A stretch of 64,000 nucleotides of DNA, taken from contig CAWUKT010000007.1 in assembly GCA_963923035.1 (NCBI GenBank), forward strand, positions 66,880 to 130,879. Direction: 5' to 3'. Source of the DNA: CAWUKT01 sp963923035. Lineage in GTDB: Bacteria; Bacteroidota; Bacteroidia; J057; JADKCL01. How positions within the stretch are numbered: the stretch's first letter is position 1; each line of letters begins with the position of its first letter. The position numbers were made by a program, and so were the translations under genes. Shown here one piece after another: positions 19,374 to 28,770 of the stretch. Below the pieces are notes generated by a model. The model did not search any database. It saw only the letters and a program-made list of their open reading frames with translations, and was not told the DNA's origin.

Positions 19374-22300
19374 TATTCCTGTTCCCGTAAAATGCTGACA
19401 GCTCCCTTGTAGACCGTGTCGGACTCGTCAAACGTGATCAGATAGAAATATGAGCCTTCGGGCAGGGCGTCCAGGTTGATGGTGCCGTCCCAACCGCTGG
19501 TGTACTGGTCGGTCTCGAAGACCGTCTTGCCCCAGCGGTCCACCACCGTAATGTGCAGCACCGCAAAGGCGTCGGCATTCAATATCTTCCAGGTATCGTT
19601 CTGGCCATCGCTATTGGGCGTCAGGACATTGGCGATGAGCAGCTTGTAGTCATTGATCACCTCGATGGCCACCTCATCGAAATTGGAGCACCCGAACTGG
19701 TCGGTGACCGTGAGGGTGAAGGTGGTGTTCTCGAGGGGGCGCGCCTCGGTGACGAGGGCGCCATTGTCCGCGACCGTCAGGCCCGGGCTCCAGTCCACCT
19801 CGACCGCTGCGGGCGAGATGCCAGCCAGCGTCGTCGAAAATCCAAAGCTGACATTGGTATCCGGCCCCGCATCCAGCAAGGGCAAGGGATAAATCTCGAT
19901 CAGCTTGGTCAGCGAATCGGTACAGCCCTGATCGGAAGTAGCCGTCAATTGGACCGGAAAGAAGCCGTGGAAAATATAGGTCTCCTCGGGCGAAGACTGC
20001 GTAGAAGTATTCCCATTCCCGAATTGCCAGTCGTAGACCATCGTGCCGAAGGCGATGTTGGAGAAGTTGAGAAACTGGACGGGATTGCCGGCGCACTCGT
20101 TGTTGAAGTCAAAATCGACCTCGGGAAATGGATTGACGGTCAATTGGATGGTGGTATCGTGCGTGCAACCGAAATTGCTGGTGGACAAGAGGTTGACGGG
20201 ATAAGTGCCAGCGGCAGCATAGAGGTGGACGACATCCTGGTCAAAGGAAAAGCGCTGATCGCCCAGGTTCCATTGGTACGACGCCACAAATCCGCTGTTG
20301 ATCGTGGTCGCATTCTCCAACTCCGTGGGGATTCCAAAGCAGACCGGCTCGAACGTGAAATCGGTCTCAGGAATGGCATAAATCGTGATTTCCTTGGTCA
20401 CGCTGTCCAGACAACCCTCATTCGACGTGGCGACCAGCTTGATGTCAAAATCGCCATCGAGCAGGTAGGTATAATTGGGATCGGTATTGGTCGACGTACT
20501 GCCGTCTCCGAGGTCCCAGGCATAGGCATTGGTGCCCGAGGAAATGGTCGAGGTATTGGTGATGCCGGCCATCGTATCCCGGCAAACATCGACGAGCACG
20601 AAATTGGCCTCCGGAACGGGGAAAATCTCCACGCCGAGCGTCGTGTCGTCGGTACATCCCTGGCCTGAAGTCGCCAGGAGGTTCACGAAGTAATTCCCGG
20701 GGAGGTTGTAAAAATGGGAGATGGACGTGCCCGAACCCGTGGTGCTGTCCCCAAAGCTCCAGTTGTAATTCACTTCCCCGAAGGGAATGGTCGACAGGTT
20801 CTCGAAGTCCACCGGATCGTACAGGCAGACATTGTCAAAGGTAAAATCGGTATGGGGCAGCGGATGAATGACCACAGTATCCGTGGCCGAGTTGATGCAC
20901 TGACCGAAGGTCGTGGCCTGCAATACCACCTCAAATGTCCCAAATCCCGGATAAGTATAGCTCGGCTCCCGCACCGTGGACGTCTGGCCGTTCCCAAAAC
21001 TCCATTGGTAGCTCGTGCTATCTTCGAAGGTGCTGGTCAGGTTGTCGAAATGGATGATTTCTTCCAGACACACCGAATCCACTTCAAAGTCGATCACGGC
21101 GCGTTGCAACACCCGAACTTCCTGGCGAACCGAATCGGTACAGCCCGAATCGGTCACCACCACCAATCCAATATCATAGGCCCCAAATTGGCCGTACAAA
21201 TGGCTTCCATTGGCGACCGTGTCCAGGGGACTCCCGTCGGCGTAGTCCCAAACCGAAGTGACGATAGTGCCGGGTGAGACAGTCGAAGTATTGGCCAGGC
21301 TGACCGGGCTTCCTTCGCAGACATCCTGGAAGCCAAAATCGGCCGTCGGCGCGGGCAAGACCGTGATATCCGCCCGAATGGAATCCACACAGCTCTCGTC
21401 AGACTCCGCCACCAGCAGAATGCTGTGAGTCCCCGGCGTCCCAAAGACATGGACCGGATCAACATTCGTCGAACCACTTCCATCTCCAAAATCCCAGGTA
21501 TAATCATCAATCGTCCCATTGGGAATTGTGGACGCATTCGTGAAATCGGTGGGATGCCCCAAACAGGCCGAAGTCGCTCCAAAATCCACGATGGGCAGCG
21601 GCTGGATCCAGATGATGGCCGTATCCGAGACCGTGGTATCACAGACGCCATTTTGCACCATGACCCGGTACCAGGTCGTATCGGTCAGGTTCTGGTAGCT
21701 GATCTGGTTATTGGTCGTGGCAATGTCTCCCCAGGTCGCCCCCGCATCGGTACTCGACTGCCAACGGAGGATATTCCCCCGGTAATTGATCAGGGAAAGC
21801 GTCCCGGTATGGAACCCGAAACAGGCATTGGTCGAGCCAATGATGTTCCCGCCCAGCGTCGGCTCGTCCACCGTCAGGACGGCGGTATTGCTGGTGTCCA
21901 GCCCGCAGGCTCCGAATTCGACGATGGACCGAAAATATTGCGTGTCGATCAGGTCGAGGTAGTCGAGCGTGTCCGACGTATTCGTGATGGTATTCCACGG
22001 GCCGCCCGGGGACATGGCACTTTCCCAATAGGTAATATTTCCCGTCGTGCCGGTCAATTGCAATTGACCGCTGTTCTGGCCCTCGCAGAGGGTCGCATCG
22101 CCCAAGAGCGTCCCGGCTACGGGGACCGAATCCAGTTCCACCTGGACGCTGTCCAGCACCGCCGAGCAGCCCGTCGGCGCCGAAACCGTCAGGACGTATT
22201 CGCCGACCTGCCCGAAATTCGAGTTGGGCAGGACGGGATTCTGGTCGCTCGACGTGAAGCTGTTGGGGCCGACCCAGCTGTATATGGCGCCCGCGAAAGC

Positions 22301-23371
22301 GGGCCCAAACAGGCGCAGGGTATCGCCCACGCAGATGGGTGCATTGGTAGAAGTTTGCACTGCATCCACCAACTCCGTCCGCGTTCCGAAAGCAAACCCA
22401 GGCACCACCGGCGAATATTTCCGGGTATAGGCATAATCCACGCTGATCGATCCCGTATTGCCGAAGGAGCCGATGACCACCTGGAGGGGATTGGAAAATG
22501 CCGCCGCGTCGAAATTGTCAGAGCGGGTTTCATTTCCCCCCGGCCAACTGAACAACTGCTCACTCGCCTGGCTCCACGAAAAGGACCACAGCCCTTGTAA
22601 GGAACCCGCATTGACCGAATTGATGGGAGATTGATTGGAAAGGTCGAGGCAATTAGAGGAAGTCGGAGAATTGAAGGAAACCAAGCGCATGGCATCTACC
22701 GAGGCCGCATTCTCAAAGGCCATTCCGTAACCATTGTCCGCCGCATCCACCTGCCCCGCAATTCCAATCCCATTGTTCGCGCTGTTCACCTTCATCTCCA
22801 CCGTAATCGGAGCCGAAAAGCTCTGCGCGGAACGAATCATCTGATCATTGACCCCGGACGAGGAACTGAATGTGACTTCCCCATTGGAGACGACTGGAAT
22901 AAAGGGGCCGCAAAAGGTCCATTTCCCAAAGTCCAAGGCCGTCCCATCAAAGTTGTCGTAGTGGAGGAAGGTCGCGTCTCCATCCATCGTGGAATTCGCC
23001 GCAGTATTGCCGTAGAAGAGGAAAATGTCAATGGTGCTGCCGGGCGGCATATTGTCCACGTTGACCCAAATCTCGGTATTGGGCGTATTCAGGGTATTGT
23101 TGACAATCCAGTGCGGCAAGGCCACTCCGGCGGCATTCGTGAAGCGGATATCACCTCCATCGGCTTTCATTTCCCCCGCCCCAATGAGGACATCCGTAGC
23201 CAACGTCAACTTAACCTGGTGGTCCACCAGCGGACTCGGATTCGTCGTATTGTCCAACGTGATCGGCGTCCGGTAGCGCCAGCCCTGCATACACGGCTGG
23301 GCCATCCCGGCGAGGTGGACGAGGCAGAGCCCAACCCACAACAGTATTTTTTGAGTCATTCCCTTGGTCAT
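19373..23371 (-). CDS. PKD-repeat adhesin with DUF2341 domain and type B (gliding-motility) sorting domain
   Basis: A 1332-residue exported protein. Signal peptide (KILLWVGLCLVHLAGMAQ), DUF2341 (about 30-150, WRYRTPITLDN and IFLFYGNTAAN), a LamG-like stretch (about 150-320), Ig-like segments (about 330-590), then seven PKD domains with the WxFGDG/WxLGDG core (about 590-1200). It ends with a type B sorting domain (about 1240-1332; LTPNSDGQNDTW, then VVDRWGKTVFE and GSYFYLITF). Type B cargo is known to need a cognate PorP/SprF protein, and exactly such a protein is encoded next, overlapping by one base. Probably a long rod-like surface adhesin. Its ligand is unknown. Confidence 0.92.
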   Translation of the reverse strand: MTKGMTQKILLWVGLCLVHLAGMAQPCMQGWRYRTPITLDNTTNPSPLVDHQVKLTLATDVLIGAGEMKADGGDIRFTNAAGVALPHWIVNNTLNTPNTEIWVNVDNMPPGSTIDIFLFYGNTAANSTMDGDATFLHYDNFDGTALDFGKWTFCGPFIPVVSNGEVTFSSSSGVNDQMIRSAQSFSAPITVEMKVNSANNGIGIAGQVDAADNGYGMAFENAASVDAMRLVSFNSPTSSNCLDLSNQSPINSVNAGSLQGLWSFSWSQASEQLFSWPGGNETRSDNFDAAAFSNPLQVVIGSFGNTGSISVDYAYTRKYSPVVPGFAFGTRTELVDAVQTSTNAPICVGDTLRLFGPAFAGAIYSWVGPNSFTSSDQNPVLPNSNFGQVGEYVLTVSAPTGCSAVLDSVQVELDSVPVAGTLLGDATLCEGQNSGQLQLTGTTGNITYWESAMSPGGPWNTITNTSDTLDYLDLIDTQYFRSIVEFGACGLDTSNTAVLTVDEPTLGGNIIGSTNACFGFHTGTLSLINYRGNILRWQSSTDAGATWGDIATTNNQISYQNLTDTTWYRVMVQNGVCDTTVSDTAIIWIQPLPIVDFGATSACLGHPTDFTNASTIPNGTIDDYTWDFGDGSGSTNVDPVHVFGTPGTHSILLVAESDESCVDSIRADITVLPAPTADFGFQDVCEGSPVSLANTSTVSPGTIVTSVWDYADGSPLDTVANGSHLYGQFGAYDIGLVVVTDSGCTDSVRQEVRVLQRAVIDFEVDSVCLEEIIHFDNLTSTFEDSTSYQWSFGNGQTSTVREPSYTYPGFGTFEVVLQATTFGQCINSATDTVVIHPLPHTDFTFDNVCLYDPVDFENLSTIPFGEVNYNWSFGDSTTGSGTSISHFYNLPGNYFVNLLATSGQGCTDDTTLGVEIFPVPEANFVLVDVCRDTMAGITNTSTISSGTNAYAWDLGDGSTSTNTDPNYTYLLDGDFDIKLVATSNEGCLDSVTKEITIYAIPETDFTFEPVCFGIPTELENATTINSGFVASYQWNLGDQRFSFDQDVVHLYAAAGTYPVNLLSTSNFGCTHDTTIQLTVNPFPEVDFDFNNECAGNPVQFLNFSNIAFGTMVYDWQFGNGNTSTQSSPEETYIFHGFFPVQLTATSDQGCTDSLTKLIEIYPLPLLDAGPDTNVSFGFSTTLAGISPAAVEVDWSPGLTVADNGALVTEARPLENTTFTLTVTDQFGCSNFDEVAIEVINDYKLLIANVLTPNSDGQNDTWKILNADAFAVLHITVVDRWGKTVFETDQYTSGWDGTINLDALPEGSYFYLITFDESDTVYKGAVSILREQE

Positions 23372-23380
23372 GTCAGAAGA

Positions 23381-26300
23381 TTATTCTTTGATGAACTTGA
23401 GCGTTTCTGAGCGCCCGCTGACCCGCAATCGAAGCAGGTAAAGGCCAGCGGAGATATTGAGTTCCTTGAAATCCAATTCGAAGTCCTGTCCCCATTCCTC
23501 TTGTTCCAGCAAAACATGCCCGTACATGTCGACGCATTGCACCTTCAACAAGCCTTCCTCCAACAGTTCTACATCCACCCGGAAGGTCCCGTTGTTGGGG
23601 TTGGGATACAGGACCGTGGAAACAAAATCGTTCAGGACGGGTTCCGGACTCTCGCCCGGCTCCACAATCACCTTCGGAACGACGGTCAGGTCCTTTTGCA
23701 GGGTATCGGTACAAATGCCGTTGGAAACCTCGAGAATGGCAGCGTAGGTGCCAGGAACCAGGTAGACGTGGGTGGGATCTTCAGCAATGGAAAAGGCGCC
23801 ATCTCCAAATGACCAGTAGCTGGTGAAGGTATCGGGGTAGGACAGGTTGACGAACTGAAGGGTATCGCCGGCAAACAGGTCAATCGTGCTGACCAGGAAC
23901 TCCGCGTGGATTTCACTGCCCGTTTGCAGGGCCACCACCGTATCGGTGGCGAAGCACCCGACGCTGTCAAGGACCTCGACCACATACGCCCCAAAGGCCG
24001 TCACCGACAGGTTCCGACTGGTATTGGACAGCAGCATCCCGTCCTGGTACCAGGCGTATTGTCCCCCGAGGATCGGGGAGCTGATGGTCACCTCCTGCCC
24101 CTGGCACAAGGTGAAATCACTGCCCAAATCGGTTTGGATCGGCGCACTGACCACAAGGTCAACCGAGTCGATTCCCACGCAGCCTTCGGGGGTCGTCACC
24201 GCCACCGCATAGAGCCCCGACGAAGCCGCGACCAGACTTTGGCTGGTATCGCCCACGTTCCAGGCGTAGCTGTTGCCGGGATTCCCGGCATCGAGCAAGA
24301 GGTCGGCGCCGCTACACAAAATGCTGTCATTGCCCAGGTCGACACTCGGAGTCACTGCAATCGCCACAGCGATGCTGTCTTCCGACTGGCACCCCGTCAC
24401 GGAATTCGCCAGCAGGACACTGAAGTCGCCGGATGTTTGAACCACCTGCACCGGCGACGTATTGCCCGTGCTCCACTGGTAGGTCATGTCGGGCTGGGTG
24501 AGGTCATAGCGAATGGAATCGCAGTAGGTCGAATCGGCTCCGAGGTCCACCACCGGATTGGGATGGAAAATGACCTCGATGGAATCCGCGCCCGGACAGC
24601 CATTGCTGTCCAGCGTCAGCACAGAATAGAGCGCCGATTGGGTGACCTGAATCGCAGCCACCGAGTCGCCCGTATTCCAATCGTAGGCGACCAGAGACTG
24701 GCCTGTCCCAAGCGTTTGGACCGCGCCTTCGCAGAGGGACAGGTCTGGTCCCAGATCGGGTTGGACGGTCGCAAAGACCGTCGCTTGGATCGTATCGCTG
24801 CCGATACAGCCATTTTGGTCGGTCACGACCACGGAATAGGCGCCACTGGAAGTGGGCTGGATCGTTTGGGTGGTCTCACCGGTACTCCAGGCGTAGGTCG
24901 CTCCCGGATAGCCCGCGTCGAGCGGCGCGACATCGCAGTAGTCGGCATCCGGCCCCAATTGCGGGGTTACCACCGTATTCAGGGTCAGGGACACAGAATC
25001 CGCAGCGCTACACCCAGCAGCATTCGTCACCGACACCCAATAATCACCCGAGAAAATGGCCGTCAACTGTTGTCCGGAGCTGCCATTGGACCAGAGGTAG
25101 GTGCTGCCTGTATTATGAGCGTCAAAGACATACTGAGAATCGCAGGTCGCAATCGTCCCGCCCAGGTTCAGCAGGGGAATCGAGTCGACGGTCAAGGGGA
25201 AATTCAGCGTATCAAAGCACCCATTGTTCTCCGCCACCAAAACCACCGAAAAAGTACCATCCATTGCATAGACATGGTCTGGAGAGATCTGAGTCGAAGT
25301 AGTTTGATCGCCAAAATCCCACTGGTAATTCATGCTCCCGGACGGCGTAGAGGAGGTATTCAGGAAGGAAATGGGAGCGTTTTCGCAATTGCCAGTGACG
25401 GAAAATGCTGCCGTCGGGGAAGGCTTTGAAATCACGGCCTGGATCGTAGAATCGATACAGCCGTTCAGGTCGGTCTCGGTGAGGACTATGGATTTGGTCC
25501 CCTCCGAGGTGAAGGTGAATTGGGGGCTGTACAGGCTGGATTGGCCTTCTCCATTGAAATTCCACTGGAAGGACGAGCTGCCCGAGCTGGTATTTTGGAA
25601 GCTCATCGCCTGTCCCATACAGGTGGGATTGGCGGTGAAGGTGGGTTGGGGCAATGCGTTGACAGTGACTGAAATCGTGGTATCGTCGGAGCAACCATCG
25701 CCCGAAGTCGCTGTGAGCGTGACGGGATAGCTTCCCGCCGCCCCAAAATTGAATTGGGGGTCGGACAGGACTGAGGTTTGGGTCGGGGCAAATTCCCAGA
25801 CATAGCCCAGGTTTCCGGAGGACAGGGTGGTGGTATTGGTGAATTGGTGGGAAAAGCCCTCACAAACGGCGGGGGCCAGGAACGAGGCTTCCGGGTTGGG
25901 GAAAATCGTGACCGGTTTCGTGATGCTCGTTGCGCATCCGTTGGAGGTCGTCGTAAGGGTCACAGCCTGAGTCCCCGGCGCAGCATAGCTGTAATTGGGA
26001 GTGGCGGCGGAAGAAGAATCTCCATTGCCAAAGTCCCATTGGTACAACAATCCCGCGGCCGGGGTCACCGAGCTGTTATTTACAAATGCGAGTAATGAAT
26101 CTCCACAGTGATCGGCCACCGAAAAATCGGCGACCGGGTAGGGCAATACAATGGCATTGCCGACATGCGTGTCTGCACAGCCCAGGGCTGAGGTTGCGGT
26201 CAAGGTCACGGCATAGGTCCCGGGATTGGTGTAGACCAGTCCCGGATCGATCCGGGACGTGGTATCCGGACCGGACGTATAGACATCGTTCAGTTCCCAG

Positions 26301-27589
26301 GCGTAGCTCAGAGTTCCACCCGCGAGGGTACTTTGGTTGAGGAACAACGACGAATCGCCGATGCACACCGGGATCACCTGGAAGTCCGCTTGCGGGACCG
26401 GCGCCACCACGACCACCACTGAGTCCAGGTTTTGACAGCCTTTTAGGTCTGTGACCTCGACCTCGTAGGTTCCCGCCGCAGTGACCTGGATGCTATCTTC
26501 ATTCAGCGTCCCGTCACTCCACACCGACGTCATTCCCGTAATCCCCTGCGGAACCAGCCAGGCATTGTTTCCCACCCCACAAATCGGAATGGTATCGACA
26601 TCAAATTGGATCAGCGGCAAGCTATCGCAGGTTCCTTCGGCCAGGGTCAGGGCGGAGTTGGTGGTCATGGTAAATGCCAACGCGGCCCCTCCATCCACTT
26701 CATCGGCCAGGGTATCCGCCGTTCCACCGACCAATACCCAATTGACGCCACTGGTGCTGCTTTCAAACAACTGAAGCCGGCTTTCATCGTTCCCCGCCAA
26801 TTCGGTGCTGTCCCAATAGCGGCTGGTGGGATGAAAAACGTCTCCATTCAATTGGGGATCGAAAAAATAGAACCGTTCAATGGAGCCATTGGAGACATTG
26901 GCTTGGGAAAAATTGCCCCGGTAAATCGAGACATTGGAGCCCAGGTTGCCGCTCACTTGCAAGCCCAACCCGATCCCGGCGATGTCCGGGTACGCATTCC
27001 CCAGCAACAAAGGCCGGTTCAGGTGAATCCGCCCGTACAATCCGGTAAAAATCCGATCATCGGCATTTTCCCCCACGATATATCCCGTCTGCAACAGGTC
27101 CAATGTATCGCTGGCTACATCCACATTCCCCGCATCCACCCAAAGCCGGCTGTACAGCTCGACCGTGTTCTCTAACCGAAGCGAATCGTAGGCATTGCGA
27201 AGGGTCAACTTCCCGAAGCGCATCGTCGTCGTGCCCGTGAAGGTCTGGAGCGCAGCGCCATTCAAAATGACTTCCGCCGTGACGGTATCGGGAGTCGAGC
27301 CAAAAATGCGGTTGTCACCGAAGCAGGTCACGCTGTCGCTGATGTACATTTCCCCCAGATTGGAAAGCGGATCCGCATTCCCGGCGAGGGAAATCAGGCT
27401 CCCCTGGATATGGATATCCGTCCCCGGCTCAATGTAGAACCAGTCGCTCTGGTGGCTGACCTCGACCTGGGTCCATCCCTGTCCCCACACCGCGATTCCG
27501 AGCCACAAAAGTACCCAGAACCGCAAGATTCGCGCCCTTTGGTTCCTTTCGGCTCTGTTTGGTCGTTGCATGTGCTTCATCTTCCTCAT
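23381..27589 (-). CDS. PKD/Ig-repeat adhesin with type A T9SS sorting domain
   Basis: A 1402-residue exported protein. After a positively charged N-region the signal peptide core is FWVLLWLGIAVWGQ. The N-terminal third (about 45-340) is beta-rich with no assigned family, possibly a beta-helix. Five PKD-like repeats (about 395-820, YQWDFGNGD style) follow, then Ig-like units with a WSxG...YxVxVTxxxGC pattern (about 830-1230, plus one near 370), a sixth PKD, and a type A sorting domain (LYPNPNNGTFRVDVE, ending SETLKFIKE). The start overlaps the upstream stop (ATGA) and 9 bp separate it from the next gene. It shares PKD architecture with the neighbouring type B adhesin but uses the other sorting class, so both surface-attachment routes are represented in one operon. 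Confidence 0.9.
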   Translation of the reverse strand: MRKMKHMQRPNRAERNQRARILRFWVLLWLGIAVWGQGWTQVEVSHQSDWFYIEPGTDIHIQGSLISLAGNADPLSNLGEMYISDSVTCFGDNRIFGSTPDTVTAEVILNGAALQTFTGTTTMRFGKLTLRNAYDSLRLENTVELYSRLWVDAGNVDVASDTLDLLQTGYIVGENADDRIFTGLYGRIHLNRPLLLGNAYPDIAGIGLGLQVSGNLGSNVSIYRGNFSQANVSNGSIERFYFFDPQLNGDVFHPTSRYWDSTELAGNDESRLQLFESSTSGVNWVLVGGTADTLADEVDGGAALAFTMTTNSALTLAEGTCDSLPLIQFDVDTIPICGVGNNAWLVPQGITGMTSVWSDGTLNEDSIQVTAAGTYEVEVTDLKGCQNLDSVVVVVAPVPQADFQVIPVCIGDSSLFLNQSTLAGGTLSYAWELNDVYTSGPDTTSRIDPGLVYTNPGTYAVTLTATSALGCADTHVGNAIVLPYPVADFSVADHCGDSLLAFVNNSSVTPAAGLLYQWDFGNGDSSSAATPNYSYAAPGTQAVTLTTTSNGCATSITKPVTIFPNPEASFLAPAVCEGFSHQFTNTTTLSSGNLGYVWEFAPTQTSVLSDPQFNFGAAGSYPVTLTATSGDGCSDDTTISVTVNALPQPTFTANPTCMGQAMSFQNTSSGSSSFQWNFNGEGQSSLYSPQFTFTSEGTKSIVLTETDLNGCIDSTIQAVISKPSPTAAFSVTGNCENAPISFLNTSSTPSGSMNYQWDFGDQTTSTQISPDHVYAMDGTFSVVLVAENNGCFDTLNFPLTVDSIPLLNLGGTIATCDSQYVFDAHNTGSTYLWSNGSSGQQLTAIFSGDYWVSVTNAAGCSAADSVSLTLNTVVTPQLGPDADYCDVAPLDAGYPGATYAWSTGETTQTIQPTSSGAYSVVVTDQNGCIGSDTIQATVFATVQPDLGPDLSLCEGAVQTLGTGQSLVAYDWNTGDSVAAIQVTQSALYSVLTLDSNGCPGADSIEVIFHPNPVVDLGADSTYCDSIRYDLTQPDMTYQWSTGNTSPVQVVQTSGDFSVLLANSVTGCQSEDSIAVAIAVTPSVDLGNDSILCSGADLLLDAGNPGNSYAWNVGDTSQSLVAASSGLYAVAVTTPEGCVGIDSVDLVVSAPIQTDLGSDFTLCQGQEVTISSPILGGQYAWYQDGMLLSNTSRNLSVTAFGAYVVEVLDSVGCFATDTVVALQTGSEIHAEFLVSTIDLFAGDTLQFVNLSYPDTFTSYWSFGDGAFSIAEDPTHVYLVPGTYAAILEVSNGICTDTLQKDLTVVPKVIVEPGESPEPVLNDFVSTVLYPNPNNGTFRVDVELLEEGLLKVQCVDMYGHVLLEQEEWGQDFELDFKELNISAGLYLLRLRVSGRSETLKFIKE

Positions 27590-28758
27590 AGTTTGATGAT
27601 GAAGACCAAAGCGTGGTATTGGGGCCGGTTCTCGTGGGGATCACCATTGCCCGAAAAGGTGGTGTTCCCGGAAACGTTGTGGGAATGGGTTCCACCGGAT
27701 TGGGTCTGGTCATTGCCCGACGTTTGGAAGCCATCGTCTCCCCCATCGCCATCGCCGTCGTGCTCATAAAACGAGCCGTGCATGCCGTGGGTATGGTTGC
27801 CGTTAGTGGTCGTATTCAGGTTGATGAAGTGGCGGTGCTCGCCCAATTCATTGGGTGCCAGGGCCACTGAATCCTGCCCTCCAAGATCGTGGGCGGCATA
27901 GGTACTGGCTCCATTGCTGCCCACCCCGACCACAAAGCGGCCGCGCAGGTCCGGGGCCAGAATCGTCCCGCTGTTGTCGGAACGCTGGTAGACGTCACCA
28001 TTGCAAATGCCCCAGCCGACGGGGACATCCGTCGTATCGCCGTACCACATAAGAATGGTGCCCGGTGTGACAAGGTCGTAGAACTGGCCCGAAGGGCGGT
28101 CAAACTCGCGGATCTTCCCGGTCACGGACAACTGGACCGGATGCGCAGGCGATCCCATCGTGATGTCTCCACCATCTTCGTTGATTTTGAGCGGAGCCGC
28201 CGAACCCGTATTCCGGGTCTGGATTTCCCCGCTGTTCAGGGCCATATTGAGTCCGAGACTCGCCCCGATCAACACGGTCCCATTGCTGGTCAAGCTGACC
28301 GGCGCATCCGGCAGGACCTGCAAGGGCGCCTCCGGTGGCACCGTCAGGTTCGTCACCCCGATGCCGATATGGCCTCCCGCATCGTAGTAGACATCTTCCG
28401 AGGCATTGCCGTTGAACTTGTATTTCCAGGGGGAAAGGGCATTGTAACCGTCGCTCCGACGGTAATAGATCAGGTCATTGCTGAAATAGACCATGCCGGG
28501 GCTCGGATTGGCAGCAAAATTGTTCGGGTTGGACACGAACGGGAGCACCAAGCCCTTGTTGTTGGCGTTGCTCAGGTCCAAGACGGAGGTACTGTCGGGC
28601 GTGGCATTTCCAATCCCCACCTGCGCGTGCAGCAGACCACCTCCCAGGATGGACAGCAAGGCCACTGCGCTCCACAGGCCCAAAACCCGGAAGCAGTCGG
28701 ATGTATTCATGGCGAATTTCAGTTTGAGGTCGAGATGTGGTTGTATTCTGATGGTCAT
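27586..28758 (-). CDS. Secreted phage-tail-collar-domain protein (copy 2)
   Basis: A 390-residue protein. The N-terminal half has the form seen in Bacteroidota tail-fibre-like proteins (QVGIGNATPD, then VLDLSNANNKGLVLP). The C-terminal half is a collar-type domain (ILMWYGDTTDVPVGWGIC, APDLRGRFVVG), ending in a His/Gly/Asp-rich tip (HGMHGSFYEHDGDGDGGD) and HENRPQYHALVFIIKL. The start at 28758 has GGAGG seven bases upstream; an ATG at 28710 (MNTSDCF) gives a tighter signal peptide (cleavage after GGGLLHAQ) and is an alternative. It is a tandem paralogue of the gene just upstream and overlaps the next gene by 4 bp. The collar fold is normally a fibre tip or attachment module. A Sec signal and this operon make a bacterial surface fibre more likely than a phage relic. 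Confidence 0.85.
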   Translation of the reverse strand: MTIRIQPHLDLKLKFAMNTSDCFRVLGLWSAVALLSILGGGLLHAQVGIGNATPDSTSVLDLSNANNKGLVLPFVSNPNNFAANPSPGMVYFSNDLIYYRRSDGYNALSPWKYKFNGNASEDVYYDAGGHIGIGVTNLTVPPEAPLQVLPDAPVSLTSNGTVLIGASLGLNMALNSGEIQTRNTGSAAPLKINEDGGDITMGSPAHPVQLSVTGKIREFDRPSGQFYDLVTPGTILMWYGDTTDVPVGWGICNGDVYQRSDNSGTILAPDLRGRFVVGVGSNGASTYAAHDLGGQDSVALAPNELGEHRHFINLNTTTNGNHTHGMHGSFYEHDGDGDGGDDGFQTSGNDQTQSGGTHSHNVSGNTTFSGNGDPHENRPQYHALVFIIKL

Positions 28759-28770
28759 TTTCCTTCCTCC

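Noticed and set aside
23906..25429. 507-codon plus-strand ORF
   Set aside because: Antisense to the PKD/Ig adhesin; composition Arg/His-rich and without domains.
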